In this document: in pieces, positions 44,209-55,151 of the stretch | How positions within the stretch are numbered: the first letter of the stretch is position 1 | Layout of the letters: each line of letters opens with the position of its first letter | Source of the DNA: Talinum fruticosum | Taxonomy: Eukaryota > Streptophyta > Magnoliopsida > Caryophyllales > Talinaceae | Direction: 5' to 3' | Length of the DNA stretch: 64,000 bases | Assembly (NCBI GenBank): GCA_021018815.1 | Contig: JAITYX010000005.1 | Span: forward strand, 12,012,001 to 12,076,000 | Position numbers and translations under genes: made by a program | Notes under the pieces: generated by a model | Told to the model about the DNA's origin: nothing | Seen by the model: the letters and a program-made list of their open reading frames with translations, nothing else | Database searches by the model: none

Positions 44209-45310
44209 ATGACTACTTTACGTGAACGTGGTGCACCTAACTTGGATATACAACTTCTGCCTATTTCATATCCTACGCTAGACCGACCACTAAAATTGAA
44301 CTCTGTATTTTTAAATTTTTACCTAAATTTCATGGATTGCCCGGTAAGGACCCATATCGTCATATTAATGAGTTTACTATTACATGTTCCACCATGCAAC
44401 TTGAGGGAATTACCCAAGATCAAATTAAGTTGAGAGCCTTTCCCTTTTCACTTTAGGATAAGGCTAAAGATTGGTTCTATTACCTATCACCTTCAACATT
44501 CACTACATGGACCTAAGTTCATAAAACATTTTTAGAGAAATTTTTTCCTGCATCTAGGATTGGGTCTATTAGAAAGAAATTTTGTGGTATTAAACAGATG
44601 ACTTAGGAGACTTTTCATGAATATTAGGAACGTTTTAATAAATTATGTGCTAGTTATCTTGAACATCAAATTTACGAGCATTTATTGATTCAATATTTTT
44701 ATGAAGGTTTATTACCAATAGACGAAATATGGTAGATGTTATAGAGGAGGGACCCTGTTTAATAAGACTCCACCTCAAGCTAAAGAACTTATTAATATTA
44801 TGGCCCAAAATACTCAACAATTTGGAATTGAAGATACCCAATTTAGGAAAGTTAATGAGTTAGGTCCATCTGTAGAGACCCAATTGTCCCAAATTACTAT
44901 TATGCTTAACAAACTGGTCAATAAAGGAGAAACGAGTAGTTTGTAGTATTTGTCTGTTTAGAGGGTCATGATGCTAATTCATGCCTTACTCAATGAAGGG
45001 GGTATGTAAATGCTATTTTTTCCGACCAACGTCAAATGAATTATGATCCATTCTCCAACACTTATGAAGAATAGAGGGACTATCCTAACCTTAGATATGC
45101 ATTTGAAGAAAACCTCCTAGAATTTGATGAATCTGTTGCTCAAGACAAAACTAAAATTATCATTTAGAGCAAATCATTAAGAAGATGAATGATCGAAAAA
45201 AGAGACTGACCTTGGGTTCCGAAGTTTAGAGATCACCATTAAGTAGGTTCAAGAGAGACAAATTGTCAATGATAACATAATTAGCAACCTTCTAGGATCC
45301 AAAAGAAAAC
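44209..45310 (+). pseudogene. Athila-like element A gag, degenerate
   Basis: ATG at 44209 (MTTLRERGAPNLDIQLLPIS) is typical of this gag family. After frameshifts come RAFPFSL and DWFYYLSPSTFTTW-like sequence (44435-44510), FLEKFFPASR (about 44530), then KLCASYLEHQIYEHLLIQYF and YEGLLP (44640-44710), NLINIMAQNTQQFGI (about 44785-44835) and KVNELGPSVETQLSQI (about 44850). This is the Retrotrans_gag domain and its C-terminal spacer. Many stops are present. No zinc knuckle was recognised. Confidence 0.8.
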
Positions 45311-45828
45311 GTGAGTGTTATAACACTTAATAGTGGGAAAGAGTTAGAGGAACCTACGAAAAATATAAAGGTAGAGTCTAAACTAGAGGTCAAGGAATCT
45401 AAACTTGACCAAAATAAAGATAAGGCCTCTAATGCTAAGGAAATAGGTGGAAATAAGAAATATCTTTACAAGCCTATCCCACCTTTTCCTAGTATATTAA
45501 TAAGCACAAGTCCTAAGTTAAATGACGAAAAACATGATATCATAGAAATATCTAGGAAGGTAGCAATCAACATTCCTCTTTTAGATGTCATGAAACGGGT
45601 ACCTAGTTATGCTAAGTTCCTTAAACATCTATTAACAAACAAATTAAAATTAAAAAGGAACAAAAAGATAAGTGTGGGGAAAATACATCTGTTGTTTTCC
45701 AAAAGAAATTTCCCGTTAATTGCAAGTATGTAGAAGACCGGATCCGTTTAGCGTGGGAAATCAAATTAAATGATCCTTGAGTCTGTAGAGGTGTAGAGCC
45801 AAATACGAGTTAACAAAGGCGCTGGTTG
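45311..45828 (+). pseudogene. Element A gag C-terminus, then truncation of pol
   Basis: Open from 45311 to 45733: ITLNSGKELEEPTK, a Lys/Glu-rich charged region, YKPIPPFPS, EISRKVAINIPLLDVMKRVP and YAKFLKHLLTNKLKLKRN. These are the landmarks just before protease in Athila-like polyproteins. Within 100 bases the sequence passes to AWEIKLNDP and the TTGGGAGG half of the post-pol hairpin, so protease, RT, RNase H and integrase are deleted. The copia element starts at 45834. Confidence 0.8.
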
Positions 45829-45833
45829 GGAGG

Positions 45834-47422
45834 TGAAAGTTAGCTCTTGGAGAGACTAAGTCACCCTAGAGGGGGTGAATAGGGTGATGATGAAATTTGC
45901 TTCGATTAAAGTATAAATTCGTCTAAGTAGAGTTGGAGTCACGGATGAACTCGGAAAAGACCCGACTCAAAAATCGAGTAAAGAATATAGAAGCGAGAAT
46001 AGATCGAACAAATAAACAATCAAAGTCTAGAATGAACTTAGAAAACTGGTAATACAGAAAGTACTTGGAAACCCTCATGGGGCAGAAAACCACGGACCGT
46101 GCTAATCCAAGCACGAAGTCAAATCCACTATTTTGAATCCACAAAATACGATAGATTGACTCAACCCGAGTTCCTCCCTTAGACAACTCCTTACAAGTTT
46201 TTCCTAGACTCGGAAAATCCCTTGTCCGATCTAGTACTTCCTAGGTGAGATAACCCTTACAACTAGGGACAACCGAGCTGAGTTAACCTTTACAACTCAG
46301 TCAAGGGACCTTACTTAGAGAGTAAGAAGAGAGTTTGTAACTAAGTATAAGACCTTACAACTCGGAATATAATGAAATGCGGAATTGGAGTTGTAAGTAG
46401 AAGATTGAGAATGAATACAATGACTTTTGATCAAGTATGTATTTTTACAATTGGTTTCAAGCAACTCTTCAAGTCTTGAGAGTTGGCTTCTATTTATAGA
46501 TGACCAAGCGAGCTTAGCCATTGTGTCCATCTTCTAACTGGAAGTTTCTTTATGACCGTTGTGAAGGATTTTCCGAGTCACTCGGAAAATATCCGTTGAA
46601 ATATGAACGTTAGACAACGGCTCTTGACTCCCTTGGAAGTGCCTAAAACCACTAGCGGTGTCTTTAAAAGTAAGGTGGAAACCACCGTTGAGCTTAGTGT
46701 TGCGGATTTCCATTTCGGAAACGGACAACCCCGACATAGTGTCCGGGGCAAGGTCGGAGGTGGAAAAGCCTTGTCTCGCTGGTGATTTGATGTTTTGAAG
46801 TCGGTTACTTTTGTAATTCAAATTTAGGATAGCCTCGTTTGAATCACCTAACAAAGTAAATCAATTTGGTTCTCAAAGTATAAAATACTTTGGTCGAAGA
46901 TTAGACACAAATTATAAGATAATTAGGTGACTAATTATCCGGGTCGGAAAAGGAATGGAATTTTCCGAGTCTAATATTCATGATACTCAAAATTCCATCT
47001 CGAGTCGGTCTAAAGGAGAATCAAGTTAACTAAAGAGTATCGGAGGGAATAAACTTGATTTAGATCGAGCATGATTTAAACTAGAAGTCGCTGACTCTTA
47101 CAGAATAAGACCTGTAATATGAAGTCGATCCCGAGTACGGTTATACGAATATCGGCGTTTGATCATGCGATAATTCTAAGTGATGAGTGACTCGGAACCG
47201 AGCGTAACATAGAGAGCGTAGATCCGCTTTCCGAGTCACACAGATGTCATGCATAAATACATGAAATAATTTCTATAACACTTAGAGAAAATACTATATC
47301 ACTCGGAAAAGTTTCTAAGGCATAGGGAATGACTTGGAATCAAAACTTTATATGTGAGAAAATCTTATACCCGATTCCCTTGATAGAACTCGGAAAAGTA
47401 AGGTGTAAAGTCCGAGTGTTCA
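45834..47422 (-). repeat. 3' LTR of the copia element
   Basis: In plus-strand view it runs from TGAAAGTTAGCTCTTGG to CCGAGTGTTCA. It contains CCCTAGAGGGGGTGAATAGG near 45865 and the inverted promoter CTATTTATAG near 46491. The adjoining AATCTCCCCTTTTTGA (47422-47437) is the polypurine tract read on the minus strand. Confidence 0.93.
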
Positions 47423-47438
47423 ATCTCCCCTTTTTGAT
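47423..47438 (-). promoter_or_regulatory. Polypurine tract of the copia element
   Basis: Minus-strand AAAAAGGGGAGAT lies directly against the 3' LTR start. Confidence 0.7.
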
Positions 47439-47829
47439 GAAAGGCATTCCATACTTAGACAGAAACTTTGTTAGTGATATAAATCTGTTTTTGCAAAAAG
47501 TAAGGCAAGGTTGCATAACGTAAACTAAATTAGAACATACTGAAGTATCGTAACATGAAGTAACAAAATAGATACTAAGTAAGAGAACACATTTGATGGT
47601 AACTCGAAATGCTTGCATTTATCATTGTACTTAGAGAATTGGAACAAAATGCATAAGTTCATTGAATTGAAAGAAAATATGTATAGAGTGTGAGAGAGAG
47701 AGACTCCTCCTAGACAAGACAACAAATTTTCTATCTATTCTCCCCTTTCCTTTCAGGAAAAAAAATGGGAAGAATATAAGAAGTACAAGTTTGATGTCCG
47801 GACAAAAAAAAAAAAACTATAAATAAGAG

Positions 47830-49463
47830 ATGAAGAAATTAAGAAAGGGATGGGTTTGTCTCGAGTGTAAGAGGAAGGACGAGTGGTGCGCCGGCGCTGA
47901 TAGGATCTTGACGATGTGCTTGAGCGTGGCGGAGGGAGGACATGGATCTCTGGCAAAGGCTCGGTTCGAGTGGTTGACCCGTAACGAGGGGATCCAGAGG
48001 TTCATCCTCTTGGAACTCGTCAGCTGGAGGGGTCCGCTCAGGCCGACCCGCTGCCGATTGTCCTTGTGCAACAAGGTCTTCCGACCCACTCGGATTGCCG
48101 TCTCGAGCTGATCACTTCCGGTTGAGCTTTAGGAGTACTAAGACCCTCGGTTGTTGCTCCTTGTTCTTCCTTTTGTTCCTTCCCTTGGCCGAAGGAGCTG
48201 CTTCAGCCGCGAGCTCCTCGGCTTTGCTTCTTCTTGATCTTCTTCTTCATCCTCGCCTCTATCTAAGGAGGTCTTGGCCGAGCTCGAGGACTCTTCGGAT
48301 GTGTCCGAGTCGCCATGGTCCCGAGCTGCCTTGGACCGTCTCTCCTGGAGAAGCTCTATCAGCTCCATCTCGCTCCTTTACCGGGGCCTTCATCTCAATG
48401 AGCGGGTTCTGCTTGCTCTTGGATTTGGGACTCAGGCGGTTTTCGGTTTATGGTCATAGATTGAAAGACAGTCTTGAATGACCGGAGTATGTCCTTGAAT
48501 TCCAAGGACACAGAGCTGATTTTGTCCATAAAGGCGGAGGACAAAACGGAAGAGAGAGTCTTAGAAGCACCTAAGGTGGAAGCACCACCAGGTGGGGCAG
48601 GAAGAGAAAGGGGGCATCTTTTCCGAGTCCGAGACGAAGAAGATGGCCTCAGCTCTAAGTTGTGTACTCGGATACCAGGTTCGGTTTCCGGTACTCGTAC
48701 CCTAAGTTCCTTTTTGCCGACAACAATGACAGCCTCGAAACAACGTTTGGGTCCGAGGGAAGACAAACTTTTAATTGTTTGAAAACAAGGGTGAGAAGAG
48801 CACCGAAAGGAAGAGGGGTGTTCTTCTTGTTTTGGAGTTGAGCTGGCACGACTGCCATTTGCTCAATTGTGGAGGGAAAGAGGTCTACTTCGTAGCTCTT
48901 GAGAATGTCGAACAGAGCTTTGAGGTGCTTGGAGTTGGGGTTTTCCTTGCTAAAGTGCTGAGAGAAGAAGGTTCTCATCAGCAAGAAACACAGAAGATGT
49001 GCTTCGACCTCAGCTGAGTCACGAGAAAAATTTTTGCATGACCCAAGGAACTCTTTGGCATACTTTTCAAAGAAGTCGTCGGCGACCTCGGTGAAAGGAA
49101 TTGGATTGCTGTTCAAGAAGAGAGAAGAGACCTTGAACAGGACGATGGAAAAGGGAAGTGTTTATGCGAATTGTTATGTTCCGAACCCCGGAGGTTAGAA
49201 CACCTTCGAGCTGGTGAGATGAGTGTAAAACTCGGATACGAGTTCGAGGTATATGAACTCACCGAAACAAAGAAAATTATAAACCCCGGTTGATTGGATG
49301 TGAGGCAACCACGAAAATTGGGTGGTTGGGAAGAATTTATCATCCAGACGCAAGATGCTTGGGTGACGAGAGGTTTAGAGGTGGAAGGGCCTTCTTGGCT
49401 TTTTGTTCGGGGCTTCTTTGTAGAGGAGCCAAGAAAGTCGGAGTGAGAACCTCTTTTTGTCAT
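47830..49463 (-). pseudogene. Extra 3' ORF of the copia element, envelope-like position
   Basis: Downstream of RNase H and before the 3' LTR the minus strand holds a broken ORF from ATG 49463 (MTKRGSHSDFLGSSTKKPRT). Blocks in three frames follow: FGEFIYLELVSEFYTHL (about 49270-49215), ADDFFEKYAKEFLGSCKNF (about 49083-49025), LLCFLLMRTFFSQHF and ALFDILKSYEVDLFPSTIEQ (48990-48870), PAQLQNKKNTPLPFGALLTL (about 48840-48785), and a charged C-terminal part rich in Glu, Lys and Arg (48400-48140). SIRE/Maximus elements carry an ORF here that has been called envelope-like. I see no clear signal peptide or fusion segment, so the position is certain but the function is not. Confidence 0.6.
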
Positions 49464-50085
49464 CTTTGAGGGAAAAAAGAGAGTAGGAAGGCTTGAGAAG
49501 GATGAGGAAAGAAGAACTCAAAGAGAGAAAAAGTAAAAGAAAAGAAGAAAGAGTTGAGAGCAGTTGAGCTTACTTTAGATGATCTTCACGAAGCTTAAAA
49601 TTACCAAAAGTCGCTGTAGACGCAGAGAGCTTGTGTGTGAAGTTGATTTCGAGAGAGAGAGTAAGTGAAAAGTAAAGTAACGAAATGAAGGAGAATAGTT
49701 GCTATTTATAGGAAAATAGTCGTCCTTCGAGTGTCCGTTCTAACTCAACTCTTTCATCGGTCACCTCAGACCAGGTGCGACGGTTCTCTTCTTCAACGGT
49801 TAGAATTCCAGCGGTTGTCTCCCAACGGCTAGTTATCCGATCACAGTGCGAGAGAGAGAGAAAAGGTTTTGAAAATAAATTCTGAAATTCTCCACTTATC
49901 TAGAGATGATTTCGGAGATTTGACGTCCATTTTTCTCAATGTCCGAGTCCGACTCGACTAAGTTTCGAGTGACTCGAACCGAAAGCAAATAATAACTATC
50001 GGCTCGAGTATCACTAAGTCAATCGAACGAATGGTTATCAACGAGTTGTAAACACATAACACATAATCATATAATGAGATTTTCA
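49464..50085. other. Non-coding part of the copia element between RNase H and the extra ORF
   Basis: No gene is recognised. It includes GAGAGAGAGA runs near 49650 and 49850 and a TATTTATAG string near 49713 that could, on the minus strand, be a promoter or leader for the downstream ORF. Confidence 0.4.
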
Positions 50086-50246
50086 CATAGAAATCACATA
50101 ATTATGCATTTATCATACCAAGCTCATTCCTAATGAAACAAAACTGATCCTCACTAAGAGGCTTAGTAAAGATATCAACTAATTGAAGATTGGTAGGAAT
50201 GAAATTGAGTTCAATATCACCTTTCTCATAATGGTCTCTTAAGAAA

Positions 50247-51566
50247 TGATACCTTACCTCAATGTGCTTTGTTTTTTAGTGCTGAATTGGATTTTTGGTG
50301 ATGCTAATTGCACTCGATTGTCACACTTGATTGGAACTTATTTGAAAGAAAGTCCAAGATCTCTCAAGTGTTGCTTTATCCATAAGATCCGAGCGCGAGC
50401 ATGCTCCAGACTGCAATATACTCAGCCTCAGCAGTTGATAGAGCTACTGAGTTTTGCTTCTTTGAGTGCCAAGATATTAAGGATTGGCCCGAAATTGGCA
50501 AGCTCCTGAAGTGCTCTTTCTATCAACTTTGTATCCAGCGTAATCGGCATCCGAGTATCTAGTGAGAGTCGGTTCGAGTCTCTTGAGTACCACAAACCTA
50601 AATTCCGAGCCCCTGCAAGATATCTAAATATTCTCTTTACCGCAGTGAGATGTGATTCTTTTGGATTAGCTTGAAATCTTGCACATAGACATACACTAAA
50701 CATTATGTCCGGTCTACTCGAAGTAAGATATAGCAAAGATCCAATCATACCTCGATAGAGTTTCGATCTATTGCTTTACCTTTCTCGTCCGAGTCAAGTT
50801 TTATCGTCGTTGCTCATAGGTGTAGCTGTGTGCTTTGCATCTTGGAGATTATATTTTTCAGCAGCTCCTTGGTGTATTTTGATTGATGGACATAGATTCC
50901 ATCTTTGTCTTGCTTGATTTGTAGACCAAGGAAGAAATTGAGTTCTCCCATTATACTCATTTGGAATTCTGTCTCATTAACTCGGAAAAGTCTCGACAAA
51001 GAATTTCATTAGTAGCTCCAAAAATGATATCATCAACATATATCCGAGTAATAAGGAAATCTTTCCCTTTGTTTTTATGAAGAGAGTCTTATCGATCCGA
51101 CCTCTTCTAAAATCATTTTGAGCCAAGAAATTGCTCAGTCTTTCATACCAAGCTCCGGGAGCTTGTTTAAGACCATAAAGAGCTTTTTGAAGTTTGAAAA
51201 CATGATTTGGAAATTCCGAGTTTTCAAAACTAGGGGCTGCTCAACATAGACTTCCTCTTCGATAAAACCATTGAGAAAAGCACACTTAACATCCATTTGA
51301 TATAACTTGATATTCATGCTAGATGCAAATGCCAACAGGATTCTAATGGCTTCAATTCGGCAACAGTGCAAAGGTTTCCCCACAATCAATCCCTTCTTCC
51401 CGATTGTAACCTTGAGCCACAAGTCTAGCCTTGTTTCGACTACTAACCCACCTTCATCAAGTTTGTTCTTGAAAACCCATTTGGTTGTTATGACTGGGTG
51501 GTCAAAAGGTCGTTTGGTCGAGTCCGAGACTTGGTTTCTTTTGAATTGATTGAGTTCCTCTTGCAT
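50247..51566 (-). pseudogene. Copia reverse transcriptase and RNase H
   Basis: Minus strand: MQEELNQFKRNQVSD, VITTKWVFKNKLDEGG and IKLYQMDVKCAFLNGFIEEE (51560-51240), the RT fingers and palm with the first Asp. Then YVDDIIFGATNE (about 51040-51000) with both catalytic Asp, LNFFLGLQIKQ (50945) and YTKELLKN. RNase H follows with MIGSLLYLTSSRPDIMFSV (50748), RIFRYLAGARNLGLWYSRDS, and the ALSTAEAEYIA-type block near 50450-50420. Catalytic motifs are kept, but stops and frame changes break the chain, especially near 51150 and 50500. The enzyme would copy RNA to cDNA in the virus-like particle. Confidence 0.9.
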
Positions 51567-51739
51567 GGCCTCTACCCATTTAGGTTCATTTAGGGCCTCT
51601 AGTGCATTTTGGGTTCGAGTTAATGATATGAATGCGGTGAATGCACATAGATTCTGAAGAGAGGAACGAGTTCTTACCCCACTTGTTGATATCGGATAAT
51701 ATGTTTTCTAGTGGATGACTAGAAGCATATTTGAATGCT

Positions 51740-52833
51740 CTACCTGTCCTCTGGTTCACCAGATTTGTAGGCTGAATTGGTTGACCTTCGGAAGTTTATT
51801 CCGAGTGAACTTGTTCATCGGTTTGTCCTTCATCATTCCGAGCTGGTTCTTGAGTGGTCTCGTTCGAGTCATATTATTCCGTGTAGCTTCATTACGAGCT
51901 GGTTGGGTTTGAATCTCGATAGACTCGGCTTTATCATCATCTTCTCTGTTGAGCTTCAGTGTCCGAGAATGATGATTTGCTAGGTTTTTCCTGTTCAATC
52001 TCATCAAACACAACGTGGATACTTTCTTCCCTTTGTTAGTTCTCTTATTGAAAATGCGATAAACCTTACTAATAGATGAGTAACCCGGAAAAATACCTTC
52101 ATCTCGACCGAGCATCAAACTTGGTCAGGTGATCCTTACCATTGTTATGAACAAAACACTTACATCCAAAGGGTTTGAAATAAGAAATATTGGGTTTCTT
52201 CCCTTTGTAGAGCTCGTATGGCGTTTTCTTCAGGATGGGCTCGATGAGACAATAGTTCAACGTGTAGTTGGCTTTGTTGACTTGCCTCGGCCCGAAATAG
52301 TAGGGTAGATTGTGCTCAATCATCATTGTCCTAGCTATTTCTTCAAGAGTTCTGTTCTTTCTCTCCACTATTCCATTTTGTTGAGGAGTTCGTGGTGTGG
52401 AGAAGTTGTGAGAGATACCATTCTTGTCGCAAAACTTTGAGAATTCGAGTAGTCGAACTCCCTTCCATGGTTAGTTCGAATTCTCTTGATCCGAGTCCGA
52501 GTTTCAACTTGGATTTTTCTGCAGAGCTTGCTCGAACTCTTTGAATGCTTCATTTTTATGTTTGAGAAAACACACCCAGGTAAATCGTGAATAATCATAA
52601 ATAATAACAAGTACATATGATTTACCTCCAAGACTCTTAACAAGGATTTCACCACATAAGTCCATATGTAGCAGTTCAAGCACTTTGGATGTGGAAACTG
52701 TCTTCGAGGATTTGAATGATGATCCGACTTGTTTCCCTCTTGTACATGCTTCACAAACTTTATCTTTCTCAAAAGCACAGTTAGGCAAACCTCTAACTAA
52801 ACCATGAGATGCCAATTTCTTAATAGTATGCAT
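51740..52833 (-). pseudogene. Copia GAG-pre-integrase and integrase
   Basis: Minus strand from 52833: HTIKKLASHGLVRGLP and CEACTRGKQ (pre-integrase zinc region), LLHMDLCGEILVKSLGGKSY then VLVIIYDYSRFTWVCFLKHK (52690-52565; first Asp in HMDL, the second in the YDYSRF stretch region), IRTNHGREFDYS (about 52480, second catalytic Asp changed to the NHG context), ERKNRTLEEIARTMM (52365), YGKGKK-like PYELYKGKKPNISYFKPFGC (about 52235-52175), and the hydrophilic C-terminal linker to 51740. Frameshifts occur near 52500 and 52370. Confidence 0.87.
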
Positions 52834-53019
52834 GCTAACATGGCCTAATCTACGATGCCATTTCTATGAATCATCAAGAAGTAATGCTTTTAAACAAGAT
52901 AAATTCCGACTCGGGTCGAAAGAGGAATAACGTATGTATTACCCGATCTCTTACCCGACAGCCTGATTTCTTTGGTAGTAGCATCGGATATAATACAGCT
53001 TGGTCCGTGTGAATCTTAC

Positions 53020-53290
53020 CTCTTGACCTTTATCACACAATTGAAAGATGCTAAGCGAGGTTGTACTTTAATCCTTTGACAAGGTATAGTGGGTCGACCA
53101 GATTGCCGTCCTTTCCAATCTTGCCTATCCCAATTATCTTGCCTTTGCTGTCATCTCCAAATGTGACTTTTCCTCCTTTGTACTCTTCTAACTTAGAAAA
53201 GAGTCATGAGTCTCCCGACATGTGGCGTGAGCATCCACCGTCTAGGTACCAATGCCCCTTTGATCTTTTCGAGTAGCCCGCAAAACAAAA
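53020..53290 (-). pseudogene. Copia aspartic protease
   Basis: Minus strand KGHWYLDGGCSRHMSGDS near 53265-53215 is the protease active-site region. The usual DSG reads DGG, and a TGA stop follows within two codons. Then YKGGKVTFGDDSKGKIIG and GNLVDPLYLVKGLKYNL follow in another frame to about 53060. It would cleave the gag-pol polyprotein; this copy cannot. Confidence 0.82.
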
Positions 53291-53599
53291 ACAAACTAAC
53301 CCTTCTCACTTTCCGTAAAGAACCTAGCAACACCCCGTACTATGGTCCTTTTCGAGGAAGAAGGTTTTTCGAACCCGATTTTAATGATTTTGGATTTAGT
53401 CCGATTCCGAGTCTTCCATTTAGAGAACTCGTGTCCGTGTCTTTTTCTTTTGAAAGGATTTTCTTTTGGAAAGCGGTGGAGATGGTTTTCTCCTAAAAGT
53501 TGGTCCGGGTTCGAGTCCTTCTTTCATTTTTATAAATGAGACTCGTGCTCAGCTTTCTCAAACTTTACAGCTTCGGAATCCTGTTTAAAAGCTCGAGTA

Positions 53600-54135
53600 G
53601 GAATTGGATTCCTCCTCTTTGTTAAAACCTAGACCTTCTTTTCGAAGGAGACACATTGAGATCCCAAGAGCATGTCAAGGTTTTTTGACCTTGAGTAAAC
53701 TTTAAAACAAGATCTTGAGACTCATTGAGCTTTTGCTTTAGCTGCTCATTTTCTCTTCTGAGTAACTCGGACTCAGTCTCATTGATTTGAGCACTAGTCT
53801 TGAGTTCCCCGAGTGTGAGTCTCCGTTTTTCCAACTCGTTTTTCAAAGAAATGCTCTCGGAGGAAATTGACTCAAGTTGTTCTTTAAAGTGAGAAGAATC
53901 GAATTAGACTTTTCTTCCAAAGTGAAAATATACTTAGCTAAATCGGCTTTGGAGAATTTGAGAAAGTACTCAATTACCTCTTGAGGATTAGCTTCCTCAT
54001 TATCCGATTGATCCGAGTCCGATTACGTTTCGCTTCGAGTCGAAAGTGCCATAAGACACTTTGAGTCATCCGAGTCCTCGTCATCTTCGGATAAGTCCTC
54101 GTCACTCCATGTGGCCATCATAGCCTTTTTCTTCT
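53600..54135 (-). pseudogene. Copia gag C-terminal acidic and coiled-coil region
   Basis: After the zinc knuckle the minus strand reads MMATWSDEDLSEDDEDSDDS (about 54120-54065), an acidic stretch, then KFSKADLAKYIFTLEEKS and the heptad-rich helix MKNELEKRRLTLGELKTSAQ followed by ELLRRENEQLKQKLNESQDL (53846-53710). A gag C-terminal coiled coil of this kind is usual in SIRE/Maximus. Confidence 0.75.
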
Positions 54136-54152
54136 TTTTGTCCTGTTTTCTC

Positions 54153-55091
54153 TTAGGACAATCTTTGACTATGTGTTCCTTGTCTGCCACATTCAAAGCA
54201 TCCAGAGTTCTTAGTTGAAGATAACTTTGAAGGAGAAGAGTATTTACCTTTTCTATCCTTCTTGTCTTTCTTATAGAACTCTTCGTTTGGCTTCTTATCC
54301 CATCTCTTGTGCTTTATCATTCTCTTGAAGCCTCTAGCAATCGGTTCCATGGGATCCTCTTCGAGTCGGAGGAGCTCGGATCCGCTTCTCTCGGTTTTGA
54401 GGCTTTCGGCGCAATGTTCTTTTTGGTGCTGACCTCTCGCATCCTCCTCCTCTAGGTGGATCCCATGGGTGAGAAGCTTCGAATGAGTTCATCCGGCTTC
54501 AGTAGAGATAAGTTCCGAGCCTCTTTGATAGCTGTCAACTTGGGACCCTATCTTTTCTTTGAGTATCTTTCTGCACATTTCCTCGTGGGAGATCTTTTTA
54601 CCCGGAGATTTGAGATTATTTGTAATCTCTGTAAATCGAATAAACATCCGAGTGATGTTTTCTTCTAGCTCCATCTTGAATAGCTCATATTTATGAAGAT
54701 ATTGGCTTATCTTTGCTTGTTCGACCTGACTTGTACCTTCGTAAGTGTTGACCGGGGTGTCCCACACTTCTTTGGCTGTATCACGAGCAGACACTCGGTT
54801 GTATTCTTCCGAGCTGATAGCGCACATAAGAATGTTCATAGCCTTGAAGTTCTTTCGAACTTTTGAGCTTCATCACCTGTGAACTCCGCCTTTGTTTTGG
54901 GCACAATTCCTGTTTCTTCTGTCTTCATAGGAAGGTAATTTCCTTCTTGTATGATGTTCCGGACATCTTCATCATGATCCAGGAGGAAACATTCCAAGAG
55001 TTTCTTCCGAGTGCACAAAGTTGGATCCTTTGAACTTTGGTGGTCTCCTGGAAGATCTTCCTTCATCGAACTCTCCGTTGTTCCGAGCCAT
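54153..55091 (-). pseudogene. Copia gag (UBN2-type) with zinc knuckle
   Basis: ATG at 55091 (MARNNGEFDEGRSSRRPPKF), shortly after the primer site. A shift follows, then LLDHDEDVRNIIQEGNYLP (about 54985) and NILMCAISSEEYNRVSARDT, AKEVWDTPVNTYEGTSQVEQ, YLHKYELFKMELEENITRMF (54836-54640), the UBN2/Retrotran_gag_2 core. A basic stretch and CFECGRQG followed by a shifted HIVKDCP form a CCHC knuckle (about 54200-54160). Gag packages element RNA. Confidence 0.88.
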
Positions 55092-55138
55092 TTGATCTTT
55101 AGACCTTTGGATGGTTAGATCCTTCTCCGAAAGGCTAG

Positions 55139-55151
55139 GCTCGATACCAAT
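55139..55151 (-). promoter_or_regulatory. Primer binding site of the copia element, initiator tRNA-Met
   Basis: Minus strand TTGGTATCGAGCC directly follows the LTR end. It is TGGTATCAGAGC with one base lost, the initiator-Met primer site used by most copia elements. Confidence 0.8.

Noticed and set aside
48095..48782. Plus-strand open frames of 128 and 102 codons
   Set aside because: Shadows of the minus-strand extra ORF of the copia element; plus-strand products have no recognisable motif.
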